Both the position numbers and the translations under genes were made by a program. Positions 17,254-26,219 of a DNA stretch of 64,000 nucleotides are shown here, piece after piece; within the stretch, counting starts at the first letter, position 1, and each line of letters starts with the position of its first letter. The notes below the pieces were generated by a model that was not told where the DNA came from, searched no databases, and was given only the letters and a program-made list of their open reading frames with translations. Origin of the DNA: JBBDIJ01 sp040880485 (GTDB taxonomy: Bacteria; Bacteroidota; Rhodothermia; Balneolales; Balneolaceae); assembly GCA_040880485.1 (NCBI GenBank), contig JBBDIJ010000008.1:1-64000 (forward strand), in the 5' to 3' direction.

Positions 17254-20055
17254 TCAGAAGCGGCTCGATCTCGGATTTCGACCAGAGGGTGAGGAGCCCC
17301 GCTCCAGATTATTCAGTAGAGGAAGGTTTTGGAAGAGCCCCTGCATCTGCCCGCTGTCGATGCTCAGGCGAAAGAAGTAGTATTGAAAGTCGCCAAATGG
17401 ATTAAACTGGAAGCTGAGCGTCCAGCAGACCATCCGCCGGCTCAGGTTGAATTCCGAGGGGGTAAGGTCCTGTTCAATAAAGTCGTACCCGATGCGCGTC
17501 TGAATGGACCATTTGGGTGTCAGGTTGAAGCGAATATTACGTACATCCAGAACGGCACTTTTTCTGGGATCCTGCCCCTGCCGGTATTGCCACGAGTAAC
17601 TGAAGTTGAGACCGAAGGACCAGGCGGAGTTGAAGTCGTCTACCGGCCTCTGGTTGAACCGTGAGTCCACCGGGCTGAAGAAACCCTGATTGAATGGGTC
17701 GTACGGGCCGTATACAGGTGTGGGTGGATCTACGAACCCTCCCTGGCTGCTGCTGTACTGCGTACTGATATCCATCTGGTAGCGCAGGGGCTGGGCGATC
17801 CGATTGTCTACCTGCCAGACAAATTGGTCAATCATCTGTCCCGCTTCGTTGCGGGCATAGAGGGAGTAATTGGCCGTCATCCTTATGTTCAGATTGTCGA
17901 TGGCCCTGGAGGAGAGGGTCAGGTTCACCTGGCTGAATTTCAGGCTGTCGGCAGCCATGTTGTAGCTGGTGGAGATGTTGAAATTGTCTATCAGGCGCAG
18001 GTTGCGACTTTGGACCTCCCCGGTAGAGTCGCGACGCACATGTTTCGTCTCCAGCACATTTCCGATGGAGAAGTTGATATTCTGCTGCTCTCCCTGACCG
18101 GGGCCGCCGTAAACCGCCTGTTCGAAGATCGAATAACGCTGCGTATTGCCCAGGGTGTCGGACGGCACCTCCCGATAGTAGCCCCAGAACTCTTCGCTGA
18201 AATCGGGGCGGTAGCTTAAACTGACGGAGGGGCGTAACGTGTGGCGAAACCCTTCCAAATTTCCGATCCGCGTCTGCGAAATGCCGTAGATGGTGGTAGA
18301 GAAGTTCAGGCTGCTGTTAAAGTCACGAGCGGCTTCAAAGCCCCGCTCCTGGATGGTCTGAACCCGGTTCTCCTCTTCATTGAACTCTTTGCGGATGGTA
18401 TTTGGGTACCAGTATTCGTTGACGCTCAGATTGGCACTTACGTTCAAAAACTGGCTGGGAATCAGTCGGCTGGCAGATATTTGGCCCTGGTGCCGCATAC
18501 CGTAGCCGACGTGGCGGTTGTTCCCCGTTGCTTCCCGATATAGTGAGGGGTCAAAGAGGGCCTCAAACCAGCTGATGGTTGCGTCTTCTCCTGCAATTGG
18601 CCTGAACTCATACTCCGACTTGAAGTTGTTGCTGTATCGCATCGAGATGGTTTCGTACCAGCTCGGCTCCGCCGCTCCCACTCCGCTCTGTTCAAAGGGA
18701 TGAAAGTCTCTCATCCGAAAGTTGGTCTCTGGGCCGCTGAGACGCGTTGTATTAGTAGAAAATTGCTGGTTCAGCCGGGTGGTCACGTTAAAATTGTACA
18801 GATTTTCGGGGTGTGAGTAGCGGTAGGAGAGGTTGGAAGAGCTGGAGGTCTGGGAACGGTCGTCTATATCGAATGAATTCCGGCGGTAGTAGTCGGAGGT
18901 GTTCAAATTGATGTTGGCCGACAGGTTGGAGTAGGGCGATAGGGTCTGGTTGTGCCGGAGAGATAACCGCTTGTTTACCGTCTCCGTGTAGTCGGGATCG
19001 GTCGGCTCCAGGCCTCTCTCCGTAGAGTACCCGACCGTAACTTCTCCGTCATAACGATCCGTTTTCCTGTACTGGAGCCTGGATTGATTGAAGAACGATC
19101 CGGAGGAGTAGAGGTCAAAAGCGCTCTGCCCTACCAGATGCTCGTTGAAGTATTGAAACCACCCGAGATTCTGTATTCCGATTCCTCTTCTGGAGGATTG
19201 TTCGAAGACATAGCTCGGTTCCAGAAGGCCGGACTGCCTGCGGTCGATGCCTGCCGGAACATACCCGAACGGGAATAGAATCGGGTAGGGGATATCGAGT
19301 ATAAAAAGCCTCGCATTGGTAAAGAAGAGCTCCTCCTCATCCACCACCTTCATCTGTTCTGCCTGAAGGTAGTAGTACATGTGAGTCGGTGGGCAGGTAG
19401 AGTAGCGTCCCTGCTGGATAAATACTTCCGAACGGGAGACATTCTTGACCTGGTTGCCAAGCAGATGCCCCTCATCTATCTGCACCTGTGCGGCATCAAA
19501 CTTGCCCCGCTCCGTTTCGTAGTTAAAAAGAATGCGATGACTTCGCAGGTCCCGCTCACCCTGTTGAAGAACCGGGTGGGACAAGGAATCACCGGGTGCC
19601 TCCGATTGGGCATGAACCTCACTCCGATCGATATAGAGTGTGATGACTCCGGCCGTTAACCGGTTCTCATCCCTGGACACGCTACCCGATCCATAGAGCA
19701 CCCCCTTTCTCTCTCCCTGAAGGGAGAAGATGAGCGAGTCTCTAGCCTGAAAATTGACTGCATCTGCGATGGAGCGACGCTCGGCCCCGGCAGAGCCGGG
19801 AGTTTGGGTAAAAACGGTGTCGGATTCGGATGACTCCTGCTGAAGTACGTCGATGGTGTCGGCGGCTGCGCCGGCCTCTACCGTATCCTGAATACCGGTT
19901 TGGATGGGTACTCCGTTCAGAGTGTCCGCTTCAGCCGTCCCCCTTTCCTGAAATGCAAATGCACTTTGTGGAGCCTGCAGAGCGGTCCCAATGCCTCCAA
20001 AGAGAAGCAGCAGGGCAGCTGCCCTGAACATCGTAGCCATCCACGTTCCCGTCAT
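17254..20055 (-). CDS. lptD: LptD/OstA-like outer-membrane lipopolysaccharide assembly protein
   Basis: The 933-residue protein has an N-terminal signal (AAALLLLFGGIGTALQA), a Ser/Thr/Glu-rich linker, and an OstA-like jellyroll at about 90-200 (QARDSLIFSLQGERKGVLYG, DENRLTAGVITLYID). A long beta-barrel of alternating strands rich in Tyr, Asn and Arg follows. The conserved segment after the jellyroll (PYPILFPFGYVPAG, RQSGLLEPSY) matches the Bacteroidota-type putative LptD. It would insert LPS in the outer leaflet. No LptE homologue is linked. ATGs at 20055, 20040 and 20031 are all possible starts; the first is used. It follows the ROK kinase by 15 bases and is probably co-transcribed with it. 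Confidence 0.85.
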   Translation of the reverse strand: MTGTWMATMFRAAALLLLFGGIGTALQAPQSAFAFQERGTAEADTLNGVPIQTGIQDTVEAGAAADTIDVLQQESSESDTVFTQTPGSAGAERRSIADAVNFQARDSLIFSLQGERKGVLYGSGSVSRDENRLTAGVITLYIDRSEVHAQSEAPGDSLSHPVLQQGERDLRSHRILFNYETERGKFDAAQVQIDEGHLLGNQVKNVSRSEVFIQQGRYSTCPPTHMYYYLQAEQMKVVDEEELFFTNARLFILDIPYPILFPFGYVPAGIDRRQSGLLEPSYVFEQSSRRGIGIQNLGWFQYFNEHLVGQSAFDLYSSGSFFNQSRLQYRKTDRYDGEVTVGYSTERGLEPTDPDYTETVNKRLSLRHNQTLSPYSNLSANINLNTSDYYRRNSFDIDDRSQTSSSSNLSYRYSHPENLYNFNVTTRLNQQFSTNTTRLSGPETNFRMRDFHPFEQSGVGAAEPSWYETISMRYSNNFKSEYEFRPIAGEDATISWFEALFDPSLYREATGNNRHVGYGMRHQGQISASRLIPSQFLNVSANLSVNEYWYPNTIRKEFNEEENRVQTIQERGFEAARDFNSSLNFSTTIYGISQTRIGNLEGFRHTLRPSVSLSYRPDFSEEFWGYYREVPSDTLGNTQRYSIFEQAVYGGPGQGEQQNINFSIGNVLETKHVRRDSTGEVQSRNLRLIDNFNISTSYNMAADSLKFSQVNLTLSSRAIDNLNIRMTANYSLYARNEAGQMIDQFVWQVDNRIAQPLRYQMDISTQYSSSQGGFVDPPTPVYGPYDPFNQGFFSPVDSRFNQRPVDDFNSAWSFGLNFSYSWQYRQGQDPRKSAVLDVRNIRFNLTPKWSIQTRIGYDFIEQDLTPSEFNLSRRMVCWTLSFQFNPFGDFQYYFFRLSIDSGQMQGLFQNLPLLNNLERGSSPSGRNPRSSRF

Positions 20056-20070
20056 CTGAACACCGACCGG

Positions 20071-21018
20071 TTAAAGTTCTTCGAAAGCGAGGCTCGAAGC
20101 GCCGAATAGTGCCGCCCGATTCCCGAGCGGTTCATGGAGAATGGTGAACCCGTCCCGAAAAGGGGGCATCAAATAGCGAAGAGCGGTCGATCTTGCCGGA
20201 CCAATCAGATACTCTCCGGCACCCGAAACACCGCCGCTGAGGATCACAGTTCGTATATCCAGAATATGGATGTAATTGACGATCGCAATACCCAGTTTCT
20301 CACCGCAGTCGATAAGAATATCGCTGGCCAGGAGGTTTCCTTCCATAGCGGCATCATAGATATCCACCGGTTCCAGTGTGTCGAGCCGCTCCCCGAACTT
20401 ACGAAATAACGGGTCGTCAGGCTGCTTGCGTATGCGCTCCGCAGCATTGCGGCTCAAAAAACGCTGACCCAGATAGGCCTCAATGGTGCCGGGAGTGTTA
20501 CTGTTGGAAGCAGGGCCGTCAAATTTGATAATCACGTGCCCCAGCTCACCGGCCATTCCGGTAACTCCTCTGTAGAGCTGGTTGTTTATGATCAGGCCTC
20601 CGCCCACTCCGGTTCCGAGAGTGATCATGATAAAATTCTCGTTCTCCTTTCCTACCCCGAATCGGGCCGATCCGAGTGCGGCGAGGTTCGCATCGTTTTC
20701 TATGACACAACGAATCCCGGTTCGCTGCTCAATTTCACTGGCCAGGGGTACGGTTCCCCACCCTTTCAGGTTGGGCGGATCCATGACCGTGGCCAGATCG
20801 GGTGCTACCATTCCCGGCGTACCCAGCCCGATACCCATTACCTTCTCACTCCCCTGTTGCAGCAACTCTTTGACGGCATAGGTGATGCGCCCAATGACGT
20901 GATCCTTGCCCTCATCAGCTTCGGTTGGTATTGAGAGTTCGCGGACGAGGCCCTGCTCTCTGCCGATCAGTGCCGCCTTGATGTTGGTCCCTCCAAGGTC
21001 AATACCGATTGCGTACAT
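20071..21018 (-). CDS. ROK-family sugar kinase lacking the zinc cysteines
   Basis: The 315-residue kinase has ATP-phosphate motif IGIDLGGTNIKAAL at the N-terminus, catalytic ENDANLAAL (Asp109), and phosphate-2 ITLGTGVGGGLI. The glucokinase-type GELGH (His161) is present. The following ROK zinc motif, normally CxCGxxGCxE, reads SNSNTPGTIE (residues 171-180): all three Cys are replaced (Ser171, Ser173, Thr178) while the substrate Glu180 stays. The likely activity is phosphorylation of glucose or another hexose, but specificity is not certain. It lies between ftsB-like and lptD with gaps of 8 and 15 bases. Confidence 0.9.
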   Translation of the reverse strand: MYAIGIDLGGTNIKAALIGREQGLVRELSIPTEADEGKDHVIGRITYAVKELLQQGSEKVMGIGLGTPGMVAPDLATVMDPPNLKGWGTVPLASEIEQRTGIRCVIENDANLAALGSARFGVGKENENFIMITLGTGVGGGLIINNQLYRGVTGMAGELGHVIIKFDGPASNSNTPGTIEAYLGQRFLSRNAAERIRKQPDDPLFRKFGERLDTLEPVDIYDAAMEGNLLASDILIDCGEKLGIAIVNYIHILDIRTVILSGGVSGAGEYLIGPARSTALRYLMPPFRDGFTILHEPLGNRAALFGASSLAFEEL

Positions 21019-21026
21019 AGGGGTGG

Positions 21027-21332
21027 TCAGGGCTCTTCGGTGATGATGTAGACGGTCTCTCCCTCTCTCCTCATTCCGTACTCTTCACGTGCAATTCGTT
21101 CGAGCAGGTCCGGGTTCTCCTGCAGGTCCAATATCTTTTGCTCCAGTTCCTCGATCTCCTGGCGTAGCTGCTCGGTTCTCTGTTCAAGCTCACTCTTTTC
21201 CATGTTCAGCTGTACCCTTGTCCATACGCTGTAAGTATCGAAGAAAGCGAACCACAGCAATACAATCACAGCCAGGACTGTGGCAAGAAAGGATCGTTTC
21301 CAGCGAAGAGGGTTAAAGAGATGAAGGTTCAT
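21027..21332 (-). CDS. FtsB/DivIC-type septum formation initiator
   Basis: From ATG 21332 the product has 101 residues: a short cytoplasmic part, one membrane helix (SFLATVLAVIVLLWFAFF), a coiled coil (QLNMEKSELEQRTEQLRQEI, EELEQKIL) and the terminal EYGMRREGETVYII that marks the FtsB/DivIC family. The family bridges the divisome in the inner membrane. The frame opens further up to 21395, but that extension has no homology and would precede the membrane helix with odd sequence. It heads a minus-strand set with the ROK kinase and lptD. Confidence 0.87.
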   Translation of the reverse strand: MNLHLFNPLRWKRSFLATVLAVIVLLWFAFFDTYSVWTRVQLNMEKSELEQRTEQLRQEIEELEQKILDLQENPDLLERIAREEYGMRREGETVYIITEEP

Positions 21333-21596
21333 ATCGGGGGTTGCCACGGTGGTTGCCGACCATTCAACAGGCAGCCCTGAAGGCGATGCATGCATGTTCG
21401 GGCTGAACCGGGAGCAGGAGTATGTCTCTGAACCGGTTTTTGAAAATTAATCGAAAATTGTTCGTGAAACAAACCGGGACATCCGGTATGAAATTGGCAA
21501 GAACCGGGATAAAAAAACAAAAAATAACCCCTACCGAGGTCAGTCGATAGAGGTTAATCAAGAGAGATTCTTTTGGAAGAGGAGCCTCTTCCGGTG

Positions 21597-21669
21597 TGAA
21601 TCGGGTGGGATTCGAACCCACGACCCACGGCTTAAAAGGCCGTTGCTCTGCCAACTGAGCTACCGATTC
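21597..21669 (-). tRNA. tRNA-Lys (anticodon TTT)
   Basis: Read on the minus strand, acceptor GAATCGG (21669-21663) pairs with CCGATTC, with A73 at 21597. The D arm is AGCTCAGTTGGCAGAGC. The anticodon stem ACGGC/GCCGT holds loop CTTTTAA with anticodon TTT. The T arm GTGGG-TTCGAAT-CCCAC is perfect. CCA is not encoded. It lies upstream of the ftsB-like gene, pointing the same way. Confidence 0.97.
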
Positions 21670-21828
21670 AGCCTTCTACAAGATTTTCAAGATACGGTTT
21701 TGAGTGACTGAAAATCAACACTGTTCCCTCGATACTTTTCCCCGCTCCGAGACCGACTGCAGGAGAAAATTCCCGATTTTCAGGTACCTAATGTATATTG
21801 GTTCCGAATGTGAACCAGGCTGAAGACC

Positions 21829-22227
21829 ATGTCTACAATTTTCACAAAGATCATCCAGGGCCAGATCCCCTGCTGGAAGGTGGCCGAGGATGAAGAGCAC
21901 CTCGCCTTTCTGGATATTAATCCCATTGCCGAGGGGCACACTCTCGTGGTCCCCAAAAAGGAGACCGACTACTTCTTTGACCTGAGCGACAGGCGATTGC
22001 AGGGGCACATCCTCTTTGCCAGGCGGGTTGTGCGGGCCATCGACAGCTCTCTGAAGCCTCTGCGCACAGGAGTGATCATTCAGGGGCTTGAGGTTCCACA
22101 CGCCCACATTCATCTGGTGCCACTCTACTCCCATAATCAACCGATGGCACTGGGACACAAAGTAGAGGTGAGCGAGAAGTCCATGAAAGAGATCGCAAAA
22201 AAAATCTCTGAAGCGATGGAGTTGTGA
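21829..22227 (+). CDS. HIT-family nucleotide hydrolase
   Basis: The 132-residue cytosolic protein has the histidine triad as HAHIHLVP, preceded by the family opening IFTKIIQGQIPCWKVAED and AFLDINPIAEGHTLVVPK. HINT-type members hydrolyse AMP-N or AMP-amino acyl bonds; the true substrate here is unknown. Upstream, TGGTTC (21799-21804) and GAACCA (21812-21817) form an inverted repeat with a 7-base spacer just before the start. aroQ begins 41 bases downstream on the same strand. Confidence 0.93.
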   Translation: MSTIFTKIIQGQIPCWKVAEDEEHLAFLDINPIAEGHTLVVPKKETDYFFDLSDRRLQGHILFARRVVRAIDSSLKPLRTGVIIQGLEVPHAHIHLVPLYSHNQPMALGHKVEVSEKSMKEIAKKISEAMEL

Positions 22228-22267
22228 TCACTTTGCTGCAACATCCAATTTTTAAACCCGACTGCAG

Positions 22268-22702
22268 ATGAAAATTCTGATCCTGAACGGTCCTAACCTG
22301 AACCTGCTGGGTAAGCGTGATCCGGATACGTACGGAACACTCACTCTGGAGGAGATCCGGAAGCGTGTAGAAAAAGCCTTCCCTGATATCGAATTCAATT
22401 GGTTTCAGAGCAATCACGAAGGGGAGCTGATTGATGTGATACAGGACGCTCCATCCGAAGGGTTTGACGGCATCGTCGCCAACTGGGGTGGTTACACCCA
22501 CACTTCTGTGGCATTACGGGATGCGCTGGATACGATTTCTCTGCCCAAAGTGGAGGTGCACATCTCCAATATACATGCCCGTGAAGAGTTCCGGGAACGC
22601 TCCGTGACCGGCCGGGTGATGAATGGAATCATAACCGGCTTTGGAGCGGAGAGTTACATTCTGGGTGTTCACGCTGTACTTCTGACCAGGAACCAGAAAT
22701 GA
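22268..22702 (+). CDS. aroQ: type II 3-dehydroquinate dehydratase
   Basis: At 144 residues this is the typical dodecameric type II enzyme length. Family motifs are ILILNGPNLNLLGKRDP, YGTLTLEEI (catalytic Tyr), WFQSNHEGELID (with the flexible lid) and HISNIHAREEFR (catalytic His). One oddity is NWGGYTHTSVALRDAL, where most homologues have NPGAYTHTS. The enzyme forms 3-dehydroshikimate in the shikimate pathway, so it works with AroC at 9.6-10.8 kb. The flippase starts 4 bases after its stop. Confidence 0.95.
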   Translation: MKILILNGPNLNLLGKRDPDTYGTLTLEEIRKRVEKAFPDIEFNWFQSNHEGELIDVIQDAPSEGFDGIVANWGGYTHTSVALRDALDTISLPKVEVHISNIHAREEFRERSVTGRVMNGIITGFGAESYILGVHAVLLTRNQK

Positions 22703-22706
22703 ACGG

Positions 22707-24173
22707 TTGAAAAAACTTCAAGAGCTCTTTTCCGATTCGCTCATCTACGGGATCAGCAGTGTATTTGCCCGGTTTGTCAACTACCTGCTGGTGCCGTTTC
22801 ATACGGATGTGTTCAACCCGGCGCGCTACAGTGTCGTTGGCCTGGTCTATGCGGGCATCGCCCTGCTCAATGTACTCTTTACGATGGGCATGGAGTCCGC
22901 CTACCTTCGCTATGCGAAAGACCGGAAGGAGGCCCCGCACATTTTCAAAACGCTGCAGCTCTTTTTGCTGGGAATCGCCACGCTTCTCATCGCCCTGCTC
23001 TGGCTGCTGGAGCCGCTGGCCCTGCCGCTGCTGAACCTCGACGAACAGACGGCGGGCATCTATCTCATGATGGCGGGTATCCTCTGGTTCGACACTCTGG
23101 CCATCGTCCCTTTCGCCGAGCTGCGGCTGGTTCGTCGCTCCTGGCTCTTCGCTGCACTGAAAAGCATCCATGTACTGCTGAACCTCACCCTCAACTTCTG
23201 GCTTATTCTGTCTCAGGGGTATGGCATCGAAGCGGTTTTCATCAGTAACCTGGCTGCCTCTGTACTTGTCACGGTGCTCATCTGGCTCTTTACACTTCCG
23301 ATGATGCGCGGCAGCTGGAACCGCTACTGGATGAAGAAAGCTTTCTCATTTGGCTGGCCCTTCATTCCGGCCGGTGTCGGGTATGCGATCAACGAAATGC
23401 TCGACCGTTTCTTCCTGAATGCGATGTCGCCCGATGCCGTCCACTCGCTCTACGGGGTGCAATACACCCCCGAAGATATTGTCGGTATTTACAACGCCTG
23501 CTACAAGGCAGCTGTCTTTATGCTGCTGCTTATTCAGATGTTTCGAATGGCCTGGCAGCCCTTCTTTATGCGTAATTCCGACGACCCGGAGGCAAAACAG
23601 CTCTTCGCGCGGGTCTTCGTCTGTTTCAACCTCTTTGCGGCTGCGCTCTATCTGCTGGTGGGACTCTTCATTCAGGAGATTGTAGCCATCCGGGTTCCCA
23701 TCCTGGATGCCACCCTGATCGGGAGCAGCTACTGGATCGGCCTGGAGATCGTGCCTGTTTTGCTGCTCGCCTACTGGTTTCACGGCTGGTACATCAACTT
23801 CTCGGCGGGGATCTTTATCAGCGAGAAGACCTCCATCCTGCCTGGCATCATGCTTACCGGCGCTGCGATCACCATTGTGGCGAACCTGATTCTGGTACCG
23901 ATGGCCGGCATGACGGGTGCGGCCTGGGCTACCCTTCTCAGCTACGGAACCATGGCGCTACTGCTCTATCATTACAGCTCGAAGGGGTTCGACGTCCCCT
24001 ACCGGATCGCCCCATCACTGGGCCTGATGACTGTGTCGGCTGCCCTTGTTTGGGGAGCACCGTACCTGGCATCCGCAGCCGGGCTGGGGGAGGTGCCGGC
24101 CAAACTTCTGCTGCTTCTCCTCGGATGGACCGCCATCGGGGTCTGGTTCAGAAGGGAGTGGAAAAAAGGGTGA
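22707..24173 (+). CDS. polysaccharide flippase-like multi-pass membrane protein (MATE/Wzx type)
   Basis: The 488-residue protein has about 12-14 membrane helices and the plan of Wzx/MurJ-related lipid-linked sugar flippases: FSDSLIYGISSVFARFVNYL at the start, GWPFIPAGVGYAINEMLDRF midway and YNACYKAAVFMLLL later. TTG 22707 is the only start that keeps the first helix. It overlaps nothing but follows aroQ by 4 bases. No glycosyltransferase cluster is adjacent, so the cargo is unknown. It is the last core gene before the accessory block. Confidence 0.85.
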   Translation: MKKLQELFSDSLIYGISSVFARFVNYLLVPFHTDVFNPARYSVVGLVYAGIALLNVLFTMGMESAYLRYAKDRKEAPHIFKTLQLFLLGIATLLIALLWLLEPLALPLLNLDEQTAGIYLMMAGILWFDTLAIVPFAELRLVRRSWLFAALKSIHVLLNLTLNFWLILSQGYGIEAVFISNLAASVLVTVLIWLFTLPMMRGSWNRYWMKKAFSFGWPFIPAGVGYAINEMLDRFFLNAMSPDAVHSLYGVQYTPEDIVGIYNACYKAAVFMLLLIQMFRMAWQPFFMRNSDDPEAKQLFARVFVCFNLFAAALYLLVGLFIQEIVAIRVPILDATLIGSSYWIGLEIVPVLLLAYWFHGWYINFSAGIFISEKTSILPGIMLTGAAITIVANLILVPMAGMTGAAWATLLSYGTMALLLYHYSSKGFDVPYRIAPSLGLMTVSAALVWGAPYLASAAGLGEVPAKLLLLLLGWTAIGVWFRREWKKG

Positions 24174-24201
24174 GTGGCTGCACGTCTATTCCGTTTATCG
24201 T

Positions 24202-24235
24202 AACAAAAAATCCGACAGGGTTTGACGCCTGCTGG
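24202..24235. repeat. left copy of a 34-bp direct repeat
   Basis: The 34 bases match 29291-29324 at 32 positions (only two C/T differences), including the 19-base core GACAGGGTTTGACGCCTGC and the run AACAAAAAA. The right copy forms the mdh terminator; this copy has the same layout with a weaker stem because of the two changes. It lies 28 bases after the flippase stop. Confidence 0.85.
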
Positions 24236-24259
24236 TACTCTGTCTTTTGCCAAATGAAA

Positions 24260-24911
24260 TCAAACAGTTTTCGAGTAAGTTTTACTTGAGATTGATTGAT
24301 TTCTATACCCATCAAATATCATTGCTACATTTCGCAAAAAAAGTCTTCCGGTATCAGTAACTCTAAAGCCGATTTGATCGTGTATTAACAATTGATCGTA
24401 TTCCAATTCAGTGAGATAAGTAAGTTCCTTTGCAAAGGTTTTTTTAAAATCAATTACGGCTTCAATAAAGAAATCCTGGTAGTTGATTTCGCCACGACAC
24501 ATTGTTTTCATAATAATAATTCTGCGGAGCAAATCTTCTTTGGTCAACGAAACTACTTTCTTTATCGGCAACCGGCCGCTATTGAGCCAATCGTAATACT
24601 CTGCAAGGTTTTTCGTGTTTTGATAGTACAATTCGTTCCCCATCGAAATTCCTGAAATCCCAAGGGCAATCATCCTCATTGAGAAGCTTTTGAGCCGGCA
24701 TCATAGACGGCAGATGAGCGTAGCTGTATACTGCAAAGCGGTCGGGATTCAAGCTCACAACATCATCAATCGTTTTGTTAAACGAGGTAGTTGTCTGTTT
24801 TGGAAGTCCGTAAACAAGATCAAAATTGATGTTTTTTACCCCGTGATTTTTTAAAAGCTTATTGTGATTAGAAATCATACATCTATCCGTTAAGCAGTTT
24901 ATTAAAATCAC
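24260..24911 (-). pseudogene. hemN: wrecked oxygen-independent coproporphyrinogen III oxidase
   Basis: Two frames carry pieces of HemN in order. The first (24911 downward) has VKNINFDLVYGLPKQTTTSF and LNPDRFAVYSYAHLPSM, the middle of the radical-SAM barrel. Near 24680 it jumps to another frame with MIALGISGISMGNELYYQNT, then LTKEDLLRRIIIMKTMCRGE and GFRVTDTGRLFLRNVAMIF, the C-terminal domain. The N-terminal portion with the iron-sulfur cysteines is missing, and about 60 residues are deleted at the junction. The remnant cannot make an active enzyme for anaerobic heme synthesis. It is the last part of the AT-rich block. Confidence 0.8.
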
Positions 24912-25004
24912 CTTCAGTGGTTAAACGTAGATTTCCGGCTTTTTAAGCTTATCTCCATTGTTGGGTCCTTTATAGGAGTCGAGTAGGTTTTGAGCAGTCA
25001 GTTG

Positions 25005-26219
25005 CTAAAGAATTTTCGTTAAAAAAATGGATTGATTCTCTGATCTTGAAAAGTCATTACACCATAACCACATAGCCGGAATGACAGGGAGCAATGCAAC
25101 AATCATCACCCAAAAGTATAGATCAGGCAACATTAAGAATGAGAGCCAGTATCCGCTGATCATGCTTAGTGAAAGCAGGATCAAAAACACCGAACCTGCA
25201 AACAGTTTTTTAGGAATTGAATTTCGGTAACTAAAAACCTGAATGAACAGAATTGATACAATCCCAAGCATCAAAACGTGCAGGTAAAGTACACGCAAGC
25301 CGAGTTCGCCGGGCCAAATACCTGTGGGAAGCATTGTAGCAAATTGGAAGGCAACTTTAATGGCAATAAGTACAAGTATCGTTTTCCAGATAAAACCCTT
25401 AAACCGGCCTGATTTAAAAAGGAGGTAGAGATTTAAAGCCAGTGATCCGTCAATCAATATTGTGCCAAACTTCGCAGTAAAAAACATGGCAGGAGTGATT
25501 ATACTTTCTGACAAACTAAAGGGAAAAATCAGCATGGAGCCAAACAGTACAGGCTGCCATAACCAGTTTGTGTTGAATGGAATTTTTTTAATGTCAACGA
25601 AGGACCAAAGAACTCCAAGAATCCCCAGCACAGCCCATCCTTCCGTAAAAACCGCCAGGAAAAAATGGGTTAAGGCAGATGATATCACCGGGCTGTCGAT
25701 TGTAGTGAATTGTAAAACGGATACTCCCCATGCACCTAAAGAAGAGACCATCAGCGCGGCGAGTGCTCCATCAAAAAAGATAGTTGAAATTGTTGGTCCG
25801 ATGGATTTCCTGCATCGATAGTAAAGCCATGCAAACCAATACCAGGTTATCATCACTAATCCGGAATTAATAGCCGCAAGTGGGAGCGATGCAGCACCAA
25901 TTGCTACTGAACTGTATCCATAAAGCAGGAATAATGGATAGGAGAGAAAGCCGAGAAAAAGCATCACAAACAAACAGCGTTTAAAAGAGTTGATCTCTTT
26001 GGTTTGATCTGATGTGAGCACGGTTGAAACCATCCAAATCATAATGGGCGGACAGACCCAGTTAAAGAACATCAGGTGAGAATGCGCATGGCGGATATTG
26101 ACAAAATTAAGCCAGTCGGGAATTGGGTAGATCATACCGTAGCGATAAAGGAATCCGGTAATGGCTGCGATTATGAAGCTCAGTAGGGATAGTTGCCAGA
26201 TATTTTTAAGGGATTTCAT
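25005..26219 (-). CDS. polytopic membrane protein with conserved-looking histidines, unknown function
   Basis: The 404-residue protein has about 12 hydrophobic segments and no soluble domain. A cluster NIRHAHSHLMFFNWV (His44, His46, His48) sits in the second helix region, with further helix histidines at SALTHFFLAVFTEGW (His185) and LRVLYLHVLMLG (His314). This layout faintly recalls heme-copper oxidase subunit I or NnrS-like heme proteins, but I cannot assign a family. It starts at ATG 26219 on the stop codon of the CRTAC1 gene, so the two are translationally coupled. Proximity to a hemN remnant makes a heme link possible but unproven. Confidence 0.75.
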   Translation of the reverse strand: MKSLKNIWQLSLLSFIIAAITGFLYRYGMIYPIPDWLNFVNIRHAHSHLMFFNWVCPPIMIWMVSTVLTSDQTKEINSFKRCLFVMLFLGFLSYPLFLLYGYSSVAIGAASLPLAAINSGLVMITWYWFAWLYYRCRKSIGPTISTIFFDGALAALMVSSLGAWGVSVLQFTTIDSPVISSALTHFFLAVFTEGWAVLGILGVLWSFVDIKKIPFNTNWLWQPVLFGSMLIFPFSLSESIITPAMFFTAKFGTILIDGSLALNLYLLFKSGRFKGFIWKTILVLIAIKVAFQFATMLPTGIWPGELGLRVLYLHVLMLGIVSILFIQVFSYRNSIPKKLFAGSVFLILLSLSMISGYWLSFLMLPDLYFWVMIVALLPVIPAMWLWCNDFSRSENQSIFLTKIL

